NCBI RefSeq assembly: GCF_022024175.1
Contig: NZ_CP091794.1
Location: 2,728,001-2,792,000, forward strand
DNA: 64,000 nt
Reading direction: 5' to 3'
Source: Prevotella communis
GTDB taxonomy: Bacteria; Bacteroidota; Bacteroidia; Bacteroidales; Bacteroidaceae
Part shown: positions 24,640 to 33,374 of the stretch, one piece after another
How positions within the stretch are numbered: position 1 is the stretch's first letter
Layout of the letters: the number at the start of each line of letters is the position of its first letter
The notes under the pieces: generated by a model
Database searches by the model: none
The model's input: the letters and a program-made list of their open reading frames with translations, nothing else
What the model was told of the DNA's origin: nothing
Position numbers and translations under genes: made by a program

Positions 24640-25905
24640 ATGAAAAAACTAAGTTTCCTTCATTCGCTGATGGCAGTACTGATGATCACCGCTGCCTTTA
24701 CAGCATGTTCTGAAGATGATGACAACGACACTTCCGGCTCATCAAAAGGTGCCCACTACGACCTGACTATTACAGTAGGAAAGCATGGTGGTATGGCAAA
24801 AACAGAGACCCACGTAACACTGAGCGTGGCTTCGCTGAGCGACCCCGACACAACTATCACGTTCGACGGCAAGGGTGTTGAGATTACCGACTACACAATT
24901 GAAAGCATCTACGACGACGAGTTCATGTATCAGGTGCCCTCTTCAATGGACCGTTTCTCTAAACTGCAGTTGAAGAACAACAATCTGACTGTCGTTCAGG
25001 AACAGAAGTTCGACAAGAACACCTACACACCACGTAACTACACCCACGCATGGCTAGACAAGAACACCCTGCTCATCATGTCAACAACAGAAGATCACAC
25101 CAAGGTGATTTGGACGAAGTTGAACGTCAAGGACATGAGCATCATTAATGAGGGAACAGTGGACGGCATCAAAGTGGCCGAAGGCTATAACGTGCTGTCA
25201 ACCAGCGGTCTGCTAGCCTATCGTAAGAGCGACAAAAAACTGTTCTACTTCTACAACAACAAGGGCTTGACCAGCGGAAGCAACAAGAGCACCAACGAAC
25301 CCTTCTTCCGCATTGCCGTCATCAATCCTGAGACGATGGCCGTTGAGCAGGAGATTATCAACAGTGAGGCTGCTCAGATGCAGGGTTCTGCTTACGGCGA
25401 ACTGCTCCAGGACTTCATCTTCTTTGATAAGGACGACAACCTCTATCTTACCGCCTTCAGCACCAAGAGCAAGAAGAACTACGGTCAGCTGCTGCGCATC
25501 AAGAATGGAGAGTACGACTTCGAAAAGGGTTACAACGCATTCCCCGACACCAAAGGTAAGATCCTGACCATTCAGTATCTGGGTGGCAACAAGGCACTTG
25601 TCTACTCTGGCGACAACGCAGTGGGCACAGGTATTCAGGATGTAGCATACTATTATTCTATCGTAGACCTCGACACCAAACAGGCCACCCGACTGCAGTA
25701 TAACGGTGAGGATATCGCCTATAGCGCAGGCAGCTTCTCTCAGCGCTCTGTCTATAACGCCAAGGAGAACAAGGCCTACTTCGGTGTGAGCAACGATACA
25801 GAGAACCGTATCTATATCTACGATGTGGCTACTGGCAACGTGAGCCTTGGTTCAAAACTGGCCACCGGCGTTTATTTCGACCAGATCCGTTTCTTTGAAA
25901 AATAA
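24640..25905 (+). CDS. DUF4374 lipoprotein, probable surface corrinoid-binding partner
   Basis: A 421-residue lipoprotein with a lipobox at Cys23 ('AFTAC') followed by an acidic export-like stretch (SEDDDNDT), which in Bacteroidetes favours surface display. The body is built of repeating beta blades, as in propellers, and matches DUF4374. Such lipoproteins sit next to TonB receptors and, in related species, capture B12 (BtuG) or siderophores (XusB) on the cell surface. Lying 35 bp after the receptor under the same riboswitch, it is probably the corrinoid-capturing lid of this transporter. That role is inference from family and context. Confidence 0.8.
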   Translation: MKKLSFLHSLMAVLMITAAFTACSEDDDNDTSGSSKGAHYDLTITVGKHGGMAKTETHVTLSVASLSDPDTTITFDGKGVEITDYTIESIYDDEFMYQVPSSMDRFSKLQLKNNNLTVVQEQKFDKNTYTPRNYTHAWLDKNTLLIMSTTEDHTKVIWTKLNVKDMSIINEGTVDGIKVAEGYNVLSTSGLLAYRKSDKKLFYFYNNKGLTSGSNKSTNEPFFRIAVINPETMAVEQEIINSEAAQMQGSAYGELLQDFIFFDKDDNLYLTAFSTKSKKNYGQLLRIKNGEYDFEKGYNAFPDTKGKILTIQYLGGNKALVYSGDNAVGTGIQDVAYYYSIVDLDTKQATRLQYNGEDIAYSAGSFSQRSVYNAKENKAYFGVSNDTENRIYIYDVATGNVSLGSKLATGVYFDQIRFFEK

Positions 25906-25910
25906 GACGT

Positions 25911-26609
25911 ATGACGCCAATCACTTTCCTATCGCTAGGCCCCGGCGAGCCTGAGTTGCTGACCATCAAAGCCCTGAAAACTTTGAAGGATGCTGATGTA
26001 GTGATGGTGCCTGCTACAAGGAATAATGAAGGAATATTGAAATCACGTGCCACAGACATTATCAGCGAGTGGCATTTAGAAAACCGTTTGATGGTCTATG
26101 AGCTACCTATGCTCAAAGACCGTCAAGCGGTATCTTTGGTTTATGACAGCATCTTTGCCGATTGCGTCAGGCTCTATCATGAAGGGCAACGCATCGTGGT
26201 GGCTGTTGAAGGCGACGTAAGCATCTATGCCTCTATCCATTATGTGATGGAACGCTTAGAGGAAGCAAGTATTCCTGTGGTACAATCGGCTGGCATCCCT
26301 TCGTTTATTGCCGCTGCAGCCTCAGCTGGACTCTCGCTTATCAGTCAGCAACAGCGACTCACCATTCTGCCTGGCGATGCTGACGCAGAGATGCTCCACC
26401 AGCTATTGAGCAGCAACCATGTGGTTGTCGTGATGAAACTATCACAATGTCAGGAGGCCGTGAAAGATTTTCTGCGTCGGAACCCACAAACAACTTGTCA
26501 TTATTTCGAGAATGTAGGCACTCCCGAAGCCTACCATACCTCATTGTCTGACGAGATTTTGTCTCGTCATATTCCCTATTTCTCACTTTGCGTCATCTAT
26601 CCTGCCTGA
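25911..26609 (+). CDS. cobI: Precorrin-2 C20-methyltransferase
   Basis: A 232-residue SAM-dependent methyltransferase of the tetrapyrrole methylase fold, adding the C20 methyl to (cobalt-)precorrin-2. The family start 'FLSLGPGEPELLTIKALKTLKDADVV' is clear, as are 'VVAVEGDVSIYASIHYVMERL' and 'PVVQSAGIPSFIAAAASAGLSL'. The length fits CobI/CbiL. It begins 5 bp after the lipoprotein gene, so it is the first biosynthetic gene read from the riboswitch. Because CbiG and CbiD are present further on, the substrate is probably the cobalt-loaded form. Confidence 0.9.
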   Translation: MTPITFLSLGPGEPELLTIKALKTLKDADVVMVPATRNNEGILKSRATDIISEWHLENRLMVYELPMLKDRQAVSLVYDSIFADCVRLYHEGQRIVVAVEGDVSIYASIHYVMERLEEASIPVVQSAGIPSFIAAAASAGLSLISQQQRLTILPGDADAEMLHQLLSSNHVVVVMKLSQCQEAVKDFLRRNPQTTCHYFENVGTPEAYHTSLSDEILSRHIPYFSLCVIYPA

Positions 26610-26626
26610 TTTCGCAAAAAACTTTG

Positions 26627-26634
26627 TACCTTTG
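26627..26634 (+). promoter_or_regulatory. Internal promoter box just before cbiA
   Basis: TACCTTTG, a match to TAnnTTTG, ends only 8 nt before the cbiA ATG. If used, the mRNA would have almost no 5' untranslated leader. Confidence 0.5.
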
Positions 26635-26642
26635 TCACCTGT

Positions 26643-27899
26643 ATGAAGTCGGCATTTCTCATAGCAGCACCAACCAGCGGCAGTGGTAAGACGACCATTG
26701 CACGCGGCCTGATGGCTCTTCTCACACAGAAGGGCTATAGCGTGCAACCCTTCAAATGCGGACCCGACTATATAGACACGAAATTTCACAAGGCCGTATG
26801 TGGTCGCCCGAGCATCAACCTGGACTCCTTCATGGCAACCCCTGAGCATATCCACGACCTCTTTGAGCATTATGGCAAAGGGGCTGATGTATGTATCGTA
26901 GAGGGGATGATGGGACTCTTTGATGGTTACGACCGTGACAAAGGTTCTTCAGCAGAGATTGCCAGCATACTGCGACTACCCGTCATTCTGGTTGTCGATG
27001 CCAAGAGTGCTGCCTACTCTATGGCACCACTGCTGCAAGGCTTCATCAACTTCCGAAAGGACGTGCATATCGCAGGTGTGATATTCAACAAGGTGGGGTC
27101 ATCAAGACATTTTGAGATGCTCCGTCAGGTATGCGACGATTTGCAGATTACCTGTTTTGGCTATCTTCCAAAAAAAAGTTCGCTGGAGCAAGGCTCACGC
27201 TACCTGGGACTGGACTTCTCTGAAAAAACAGAAAACGAGGAACTCATCAACTTGATAGAGTCACATATCGATTGGAAAAGCATCTGTTCCTCGTTAGTCC
27301 GAGAGCGACGGACTGTGCGTCCGAAGGCGACGGACTGTGCGTCCGAAGGCGACGGACTGAAAGTGAGCTGCGCACTCAATGCAGAAAGTTTCAGTTTCAT
27401 TTATCAGGAAATCATCGACTCATTTGCCTCCGTCAGTTTCTTTGACCCAGAAAAAGACATACCCTCGCTGGAAGGTATCGACCTGCTCTATCTGCCAGGC
27501 GGCTACCCAGAGAAACATGTAGAAGCCTTAGTCAGGAACGAAGCCTGCAGAAAGGCAATCAGAGACTATGCTGAACAGGGAGGACGCATCATTGCGGAGT
27601 GCGGAGGGATGATGTACCTCTGTGAAAAAATTATCACCGACGAGGGTGAATATCCCATGTGCGGTGTTTTACCCTACACCATCACAGCACGCAAGGCAGA
27701 CCGCAAATTATCCTTGGGTTATCGCCGCTTTATGCTCGACGGTCAGGAATATCGTGGACACGAATTCCATTACACCCAATTCGTAGAAGCACCAGAAAGC
27801 ATCACGCAGGTCTATAATGCCAAAGGTGAACCAGTGCCAACGCCCATATTCAGATATAAAAACGTATTAGCCAGTTATACACATCTCTATCAAATATGA
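26643..27899 (+). CDS. cbiA: Cobyrinate a,c-diamide synthase
   Basis: A 418-residue amidotransferase that amidates the a and c side chains of cobyrinate using glutamine and ATP. Walker-type 'APTSGSGKTT' (9-18) heads the synthetase domain; the C-terminal glutaminase has nucleophile 'AECGGMMYL' and a histidine in 'YRGHEFHYTQF'. The start is fixed by the N-terminal P-loop. Between the domains (about 220-240) a short arginine/threonine-rich stretch is encoded by 2.5 copies of a 22-bp hairpin repeat (27305-27360). The gene overlaps cobQ by 4 bp. Confidence 0.93.
   Translation: MKSAFLIAAPTSGSGKTTIARGLMALLTQKGYSVQPFKCGPDYIDTKFHKAVCGRPSINLDSFMATPEHIHDLFEHYGKGADVCIVEGMMGLFDGYDRDKGSSAEIASILRLPVILVVDAKSAAYSMAPLLQGFINFRKDVHIAGVIFNKVGSSRHFEMLRQVCDDLQITCFGYLPKKSSLEQGSRYLGLDFSEKTENEELINLIESHIDWKSICSSLVRERRTVRPKATDCASEGDGLKVSCALNAESFSFIYQEIIDSFASVSFFDPEKDIPSLEGIDLLYLPGGYPEKHVEALVRNEACRKAIRDYAEQGGRIIAECGGMMYLCEKIITDEGEYPMCGVLPYTITARKADRKLSLGYRRFMLDGQEYRGHEFHYTQFVEAPESITQVYNAKGEPVPTPIFRYKNVLASYTHLYQI
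27305..27360 (+). repeat. 22-bp hairpin repeat inside cbiA
   Basis: Two full 22-bp units (27305-27326, 27327-27348) and a 12-bp partial unit. Each unit holds GGAC-tgtgc-GTCC, which can fold. Because 22 is not a multiple of 3, each copy is read in another frame, giving RRTVRPK, ATDCASE and GDG. Confidence 0.85.
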
Positions 27900-29365
27900 A
27901 ACAAGCTCTCCACCCCATCATGTTCGCAGGTACAGGTAGCGATGTAGGCAAAAGCATCGTTGCAGCAGCATTCTGTCGCATATTCAAGCAGGATGGCTAC
28001 GAGCCTGCACCCTTTAAGGCACAGAACATGGCGCTGAACTCATACGCCACGCCAGAGGGGCTGGAGATTGGACGTGCCCAGGCCGTACAGGCTGAGGCAG
28101 CAGGCATTCCCTGTCATACGGACATGAACCCGCTATTGCTGAAGCCCCAAAGTGACCACACCTCGCAGGTCATTCTTAATGGGCGTCCCATCGGCAATAA
28201 GGATGCGTACGATTATTGGCGTCCCACCCAAAAATCGCCCATTAATCCCACTAAGCCCAACACCCCCATCGACTTCCAATCAGAGGTCCATGCCGCTTTC
28301 GACCGTCTTGCCTCACGCTATAACCCTATCGTGATGGAGGGCGCAGGCAGTATTGCAGAGATAAACCTGAAGGACAGGGACCTGGTCAACATGTCGATGG
28401 CTCGCCATGCCAAGGCAGATGTCATCTTAGTAGGCGATATCGACCGAGGCGGTGTCTTCGCCAGCGTCTATGGCAGCATCATGCTTCAGTCGTCAGAGGA
28501 CCGTAAACTTATCAAGGGTGTTATCATCAATAAGTTCAGGGGCGACATGCGTCTCTTCGATGAAGGCAGAAAGATGTTGGAAGACATCTGTGGGGTGCCA
28601 GTACTTGGTGTTATACCTTATTATAAGGACATCTATATCGAGGAGGAAGACAGCGTCAGTCTGGAGAAGAAACGCAAGCAACTGGCAGAGGGAAAGGTAA
28701 ACATCGCCGTCGTCCTGCTACGCCATATCAGCAACTATACCGATTTCGACACGCTGGAGCGCGACCCACGTGTCAACCTCTTCTATACCAACAACACGCA
28801 AGACATCAGTCAGGCGGACATCATCATCCTGCCTGGCACGAAGTCAACCCTCGACGACCTTATGGAACTGCGTCGCAACGGATGTGCGCAGGCTATCCAG
28901 CGGGCCCATCGCGACGGAAAGATGGTCATCGGCATCTGCGGAGGTTATCAGATGTTGGGTCAGTCTATCGACGACCCGGAAGGTATAGAAGGTGACATCA
29001 AGCATCTGCCAGGACTTGGTCTGCTGCCTATCCACACCACCATGGGAGCTGACAAGACCACGAAGCAGGTCACGTTCCAATTCGACGGACAGACATGTCA
29101 GGGCTATGAGATTCATCAGGGTGTCAGCGATACCGATGAGGCCATCCTGCAGTCCGGCCATTGCATCGGCACCTACATCCACGGCTTCCTCGACAATGCA
29201 GCAGTTATTGAGTATGTGTTAAGAGGTAAGAAGTTAGAGGGAAGAGGTGAGAGGGCTGTTTCTTATCGCGATTTCAAGGAGCAGCAGTACGACAAATTGG
29301 CTGAGCACGTACGTCAGCATGTAGATATAGAACGCATCTATCAAATACTCTCAAGCAATGATTAA
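27896..29365 (+). CDS. cobQ: Cobyric acid synthase
   Basis: A 489-residue amidotransferase that amidates positions b, d, e and g of adenosylcobyrinate diamide. The N-terminal ATPase has 'FAGTGSDVGKSIVAAAFCRIF', the middle 'VMEGAGSIAEINLKDRDLVNM' and 'IILPGTKSTLDDL', and the glutaminase part 'GICGGYQMLG' with the catalytic Cys and 'GYEIHQG'. Length is normal. It overlaps cbiA by 4 bp and the next gene by 8 bp, as expected for tight translational coupling. Confidence 0.96.
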   Translation: MKQALHPIMFAGTGSDVGKSIVAAAFCRIFKQDGYEPAPFKAQNMALNSYATPEGLEIGRAQAVQAEAAGIPCHTDMNPLLLKPQSDHTSQVILNGRPIGNKDAYDYWRPTQKSPINPTKPNTPIDFQSEVHAAFDRLASRYNPIVMEGAGSIAEINLKDRDLVNMSMARHAKADVILVGDIDRGGVFASVYGSIMLQSSEDRKLIKGVIINKFRGDMRLFDEGRKMLEDICGVPVLGVIPYYKDIYIEEEDSVSLEKKRKQLAEGKVNIAVVLLRHISNYTDFDTLERDPRVNLFYTNNTQDISQADIIILPGTKSTLDDLMELRRNGCAQAIQRAHRDGKMVIGICGGYQMLGQSIDDPEGIEGDIKHLPGLGLLPIHTTMGADKTTKQVTFQFDGQTCQGYEIHQGVSDTDEAILQSGHCIGTYIHGFLDNAAVIEYVLRGKKLEGRGERAVSYRDFKEQQYDKLAEHVRQHVDIERIYQILSSND

Positions 29366-30332
29366 AGGACACGGTGACGATATATATGAGTATGAAGGCA
29401 TCAAGAGCGACTTTTCGTCGAACATCTGCCAGAATCCAGCTGCCTGCCAGGCAGTAACAGACTATCTGTCAAAACGCCCAGAGTTGTTAGCGCATTATCC
29501 AGAGCCTGAGGCATGGTCACTGGAAGAAAAACTCGCTGAGCGTGAAAACGTCAGTCCTGAGAATATTATCGTCACCAGTGGTGCTACTGAGGCCATCTAC
29601 CTTATAGCCCAGACTTTCCGCTATCAGCCGCACATACCGCAGCCAACATTCAGCGAATATGCCGATGCCTGCAAAATATTCTCCCCTTACACAAAGAGTA
29701 AGAATAGTATCTGGATATGCAATCCCAATAACCCCACAGGACTCATGCTTTCTACTGGGAAGCTGGATGACGCTCTGTTTTATTTTAATCTGGTCGTCAT
29801 AGATCAATCGTACGAACACTACACCACCCAACCTCTCTTGACAGCAGCAGAAGCCATCAGGAGAAAGAAAATTATCCTGCTGCACTCCATGACAAAGACA
29901 TACGCTGTACCAGGACTACGCTTAGGCTATATTGTTACTTCGAGGCAGTTGGCTGAAAAATTGCGAAAGAACCTGCGCCCATGGAGTGTATCCTCATTAG
30001 CTATTGAGGCTGGTAAGTTCCTGCTTCAGCATGACGAACTCATCTGTCGGCCCAACCTTGCAGAAGCTCAACGATTACGAGATATGCTCAGTCATATTGA
30101 AGGTATAAGTGTTGAAGCTACTCAGACCAATTTCATGCTCTGCCGCCTAGAAAAAGCTTCAGCTCATGACCTTAAAGAGTATCTGGCTCGTGAGCATCAT
30201 ATTCTCATTCGCGACTGTTCCAACTTCGAAGGTCTAACACCCAGCCATTTCCGCGTAGCATCACAGACACCTTCTGAGAATGATGCACTTGTAGATGTCA
30301 TCAACCAATATATCGCATCAAGAAATGGATAA
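29358..30332 (+). CDS. cobC: PLP-dependent threonine-phosphate decarboxylase type enzyme
   Basis: A 324-residue type I aminotransferase-fold enzyme. 'CNPNNPTGLM' (121-130), 'VVIDQSYEHY' and the PLP lysine Lys180 in 'HSMTKTYAVPGLRLGY' are visible. In B12 loci such proteins make (R)-1-amino-2-propanol phosphate from threonine phosphate (CobD of Salmonella, often named CobC elsewhere) for the nucleotide loop. It overlaps cobQ and cbiB by 8 bp each. A histidinol-phosphate aminotransferase is the main alternative, but the context favours the B12 role. Confidence 0.88.
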   Translation: MIKGHGDDIYEYEGIKSDFSSNICQNPAACQAVTDYLSKRPELLAHYPEPEAWSLEEKLAERENVSPENIIVTSGATEAIYLIAQTFRYQPHIPQPTFSEYADACKIFSPYTKSKNSIWICNPNNPTGLMLSTGKLDDALFYFNLVVIDQSYEHYTTQPLLTAAEAIRRKKIILLHSMTKTYAVPGLRLGYIVTSRQLAEKLRKNLRPWSVSSLAIEAGKFLLQHDELICRPNLAEAQRLRDMLSHIEGISVEATQTNFMLCRLEKASAHDLKEYLAREHHILIRDCSNFEGLTPSHFRVASQTPSENDALVDVINQYIASRNG

Positions 30333-31242
30333 CTGGATGATTGCCATATTGCCCCTGCTCCTCGGTTGGTTCCTCGACCTAATCTTTGGCGACCCAAGCA
30401 GACTGCCCCACCCCATTGTGTGGTTCGGCAAAGCCATCGCTTTTTTTGAACACAGACTGAACAAAGGTCATCATCGTAAACTTAAGGGAGCCGTTACGGC
30501 ATTACTCCTTATTGCAATGACCTATGCCATAGGTCTGATTATCAATTGTCAATTATCAATTATCAATTTCATCCTCGTCTTTTTCTGCCTGGCCGGCACC
30601 ACCCTCATCCGTGAAGTACGAGAAGTATTCCTGGCTGTGGATCGTTCTCTGGAAGAAGGCAGACAACAGGTGGCTCGTATCGTGGGACGCGACACCACAG
30701 AATTGTCGGCACAGGAGGTAAGAACGGCTGCTTTGGAAACACTCGCAGAGAACCTGAGCGACGGTGTCATCGCCCCTCTGTTCTGGTTTGCCATCCTTGG
30801 CGTTCCAGGCATGTTAACCTATAAGATGATTAACACCCTCGACTCGATGATTGGGTATAAGACAGAACGGTATAAGGACTTTGGCTGCTGGGCTGCCCAT
30901 ATCGACGATGTCGCCAACTATATCCCAGCCCGACTGACGGCACTTTTAATGGCAATCGCATCACCCCGGAAAGGCTTGCTCCGCTTCATCTGGAGAAACG
31001 GACGACGTCACGCCTCACCTAACAGCGGATACCCTGAAGCCGCCCTTGCAGGCATCCTGAATTGTCGTTTCGGAGGCCCCCACTATTACTTCGGACAACT
31101 CTTCCCCAAACCTTATATCGGCGAGAACGAGCGCGAACTGACCACCGCCGACATGAAGCATGCCGTTCGCATCAACCGCATCGCTGAGGTACTGATGGTT
31201 TTTCTCGTTATGATATGCCTCATTCTCAAAAATATTCTCTAA
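30325..31242 (+). CDS. cbiB: Adenosylcobinamide-phosphate synthase
   Basis: With the start at 30325 the protein has 305 residues; an ATG 30 bp further upstream would lie inside the previous gene and is less likely, while this one makes the same 8-bp overlap (ATGGATAA) seen at the other junctions. It is an inner-membrane protein joining aminopropanol phosphate to adenosylcobyric acid. The start 'LLLGWFLDLIFGDPSRLPHPIVWFG' and 'RTAALETLAENLSDGVIAPLFWF' are typical CbiB/CobD sequences, as is 'NTLDSMIGYKTERY'. A heptamer repeat (30539-30569) encodes part of a membrane segment. Confidence 0.93.
   Translation: MDNWMIAILPLLLGWFLDLIFGDPSRLPHPIVWFGKAIAFFEHRLNKGHHRKLKGAVTALLLIAMTYAIGLIINCQLSIINFILVFFCLAGTTLIREVREVFLAVDRSLEEGRQQVARIVGRDTTELSAQEVRTAALETLAENLSDGVIAPLFWFAILGVPGMLTYKMINTLDSMIGYKTERYKDFGCWAAHIDDVANYIPARLTALLMAIASPRKGLLRFIWRNGRRHASPNSGYPEAALAGILNCRFGGPHYYFGQLFPKPYIGENERELTTADMKHAVRINRIAEVLMVFLVMICLILKNIL
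30539..30569 (+). repeat. RTCAATT heptamer repeat inside cbiB
   Basis: Four tandem heptamers ATCAATT/GTCAATT. The same heptamers occur upstream of asnS at 53215-53235. In cbiB they encode 'NCQLSIINF' in a hydrophobic stretch. Confidence 0.75.
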
Positions 31243-31247
31243 CTTTG
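31240..31247 (+). promoter_or_regulatory. Internal promoter box just before cobJ-cbiC
   Basis: TAACTTTG, a match to TAnnTTTG, ends 7 nt before the ATG of the fusion gene; a transcript from it would be nearly leaderless. Confidence 0.45.
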
Positions 31248-31254
31248 CAGCAGT

Positions 31255-32670
31255 ATGAAGAAGATTATTATTGCAGGCTTAGGACCTGGTAGCCCAGAAG
31301 ATATGACACCCGCTGTGATGGAGGCCGTGAAAGAAGCTGACATTGTGGTAGGCTATAAATACTATTTCCAGTTCATCAAACCATTCATCAAGCCTGAATG
31401 CGAATGCATTGACACAGGTATGAAGAAAGAACGCGAACGAGCTGAGATGGCATTTAAGCTGGCAGAGCAGGGAAATACTGTTGTCGTTATTTCAAGTGGC
31501 GACGCAGGTATCTACGGCATGGCCCCACTCATCTACGAAATGCAGCGAAATCGCGCAGCCAGCGGTTCCCCCGCTGACATCGAAGTAGTGTCTCTCCCTG
31601 GTATCTCCGCCTTTCAGAAAGCAGCATCCCTGCTTGGCGCCCCCATCGGGCATGACCTCTGTATCATTTCCCTTTCAGACCTCATGACACCGTGGGCCGT
31701 GATTGAACGCCGTATCAAGGCAGCTGCCGTGGGCGATTTCGTCACCGCCATCTATAACCCTAAGTCGCATGGTCGCTATTGGCAGCTATACCGTCTGCAA
31801 GAGCTTTTCCTACAGGAACGCAGTGCCGGCACACCCGTAGGCTATGTACGCCAGGCAGGACGTGAAGAACAGGAAGTGAAACTCACCACCCTCAGCGAGT
31901 TAGACCCTGAGGACATCGATATGTTTACCGTTGTACTGATTGGTAATTCCCAGTCATATATCAACGACGGGAAATTCATCACGCCTCGCGGCTACTATCG
32001 TGAGGAGAAGCAGGAGGACATAAAGCCCGGTCAGTCTATCATGATGGAAAGTTTCCGAACGATACGTTCCGAGATGCAGCATCCTGATGTGCCTGCATGG
32101 CGTCTATGGCCGTTGCTACACGCCATTCATACGACGGTAGACTTCGGCATGGAAGAGTGTCTTTGGATGGACGACCGTGCTACGGAGATATTATATAATA
32201 AGGTGGTTGACGGCAGTCTGAAACATATTGTCACCGACGTCACAATGGCTGCAAGCGGTATCCGTAAGGGTGCTTTGGAGCGACTGGGCATCGAGGTGCA
32301 TTGTTACATCAACGACCCTCGTTCCAAGCAGATGGCAGACGAGAAAGGCATCACCCGCAGTCAGGCTTGCATGCAACTGGCAGCGGAGGAATATCCCGAG
32401 GCGCTCTATGTGGTAGGCAATGCGCCAACGGCACTTTTCGAGATTTGCGACTTGGTGCGTAAAGGCAAGATGCATCCCGTGGGAATCATTGCGGCACCAG
32501 TCGGTTTTGTGCATGTTTGCGAAAGTAAACATGCCGTCAAGACATTGAAGCAGATACCCAAGATGATTGTCGAGGGCCGCAAGGGCGGAAGCAATCTTGC
32601 CGCCACACTCTGCAACGCCATTCTGACCTTTGATGATGCCGCCCAACTGAAGCCTGGACGTGACCTGTAG
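31255..32670 (+). CDS. CobJ-CbiC fusion: precorrin-3B C17-methyltransferase and precorrin-8X methylmutase
   Basis: A 471-residue two-domain enzyme. Residues 1-235 are a tetrapyrrole methylase ('IAGLGPGSPEDMTPAVMEAVKEADIVVGY', 'VISSGDAGIYGMAPL', 'SLPGISAFQKAASLLGAPIGHD', 'IYNPKSHGRYWQL') that methylates C17 and contracts the ring. Residues about 255-471 are CbiC/CobH methylmutase, moving the methyl from C11 to C12; its catalytic histidine is probably His292 in 'LLHAIHTTVDFG'. The two steps are separated in the pathway, so the fusion is for co-expression more than direct channelling. It starts 12 bp after cbiB. The next gene belongs to the inserted ECF operon. Confidence 0.93.
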   Translation: MKKIIIAGLGPGSPEDMTPAVMEAVKEADIVVGYKYYFQFIKPFIKPECECIDTGMKKERERAEMAFKLAEQGNTVVVISSGDAGIYGMAPLIYEMQRNRAASGSPADIEVVSLPGISAFQKAASLLGAPIGHDLCIISLSDLMTPWAVIERRIKAAAVGDFVTAIYNPKSHGRYWQLYRLQELFLQERSAGTPVGYVRQAGREEQEVKLTTLSELDPEDIDMFTVVLIGNSQSYINDGKFITPRGYYREEKQEDIKPGQSIMMESFRTIRSEMQHPDVPAWRLWPLLHAIHTTVDFGMEECLWMDDRATEILYNKVVDGSLKHIVTDVTMAASGIRKGALERLGIEVHCYINDPRSKQMADEKGITRSQACMQLAAEEYPEALYVVGNAPTALFEICDLVRKGKMHPVGIIAAPVGFVHVCESKHAVKTLKQIPKMIVEGRKGGSNLAATLCNAILTFDDAAQLKPGRDL

Positions 32671-32697
32671 AAAAAAACAAAAAAATATCAACTTCTT

Positions 32698-32726
32698 TGT
32701 AACAAGTTCTATGAAATACCCGTATG
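32698..32726 (+). promoter_or_regulatory. Candidate ECF-type promoter of the DUF4252/sigma operon
   Basis: TGTAAC (32698-32703), a 17-bp spacer and CGTATG (32721-32726) resemble -35 TGAAC/-10 CGT-type promoters used by ECF sigma factors. It precedes an operon that encodes its own ECF sigma factor, so autoregulation is likely. Confidence 0.5.
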
Positions 32727-32794
32727 TATGATTAGAAGGGTCAATCAAAGAGGCCTTAAACATTAAAGATTAACAATTAAAAATTAAAAGAATT

Positions 32795-33358
32795 ATGAAG
32801 TATTCATCTAAGACATTCAATCCTTTGAAGAGTATGAAGAAGTTGGCCATCTGCGTCATGTTGGTTCTCGTTTGCATCAATGCCAATGCTGAGTGCAAAG
32901 ATTTCGACAAACTGGCTAAGATGGAAGGCGTGGAGTTCACACACATTAATAAAGATATCGTAAAACAAGCTTTTGAATCTGGCGAAGGCCTTCACCTTGG
33001 AGAAGCCATTAACATTGATGACGAAGATGGCATGATTCTTAAAAAAATAGCTGATGTCAAAGTGTTCAGACGCGAAGGAGCAGACAATATTGAATCGTTC
33101 AAGAAAGCAGCTCTGAAGGTGCTGAAAAGCAAGAAATGGAACTCACTGATGGATACGAAAAATGATGAAGGACAGATCGTAAAAATATATCAGGCAAAGA
33201 AAGGAGAACAATTCACAAACGTTGTACTGGCAATTCAAGATGGTGAAGCTGTACTGGTTGTCATCGACGGCACATTAGACCTGGCCAAGATGTTTAATGG
33301 AGGCTATGACGACGAAGAGGATGATGAGGATGAAGACGAAGAAGAAGATGAGGACTAA
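32795..33358 (+). CDS. DUF4252 secreted protein with acidic tail
   Basis: A 187-residue protein of the DUF4252 family. A second ATG at 32834 (residue 14) would give a more usual signal peptide (MKKLAICVMLVLVCINANA); the choice between starts is open. The mature part begins 'CKDFDKLAKMEGVEFTHINKDIV', typical of the family. The last 18 residues are almost only Asp and Glu, which could bind divalent metals. It is the first gene of the operon with the ECF sigma factor. Function of DUF4252 is not established. Confidence 0.75.
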   Translation: MKYSSKTFNPLKSMKKLAICVMLVLVCINANAECKDFDKLAKMEGVEFTHINKDIVKQAFESGEGLHLGEAINIDDEDGMILKKIADVKVFRREGADNIESFKKAALKVLKSKKWNSLMDTKNDEGQIVKIYQAKKGEQFTNVVLAIQDGEAVLVVIDGTLDLAKMFNGGYDDEEDDEDEDEEEDED

Positions 33359-33374
33359 TCCAAAAAGATGATAT

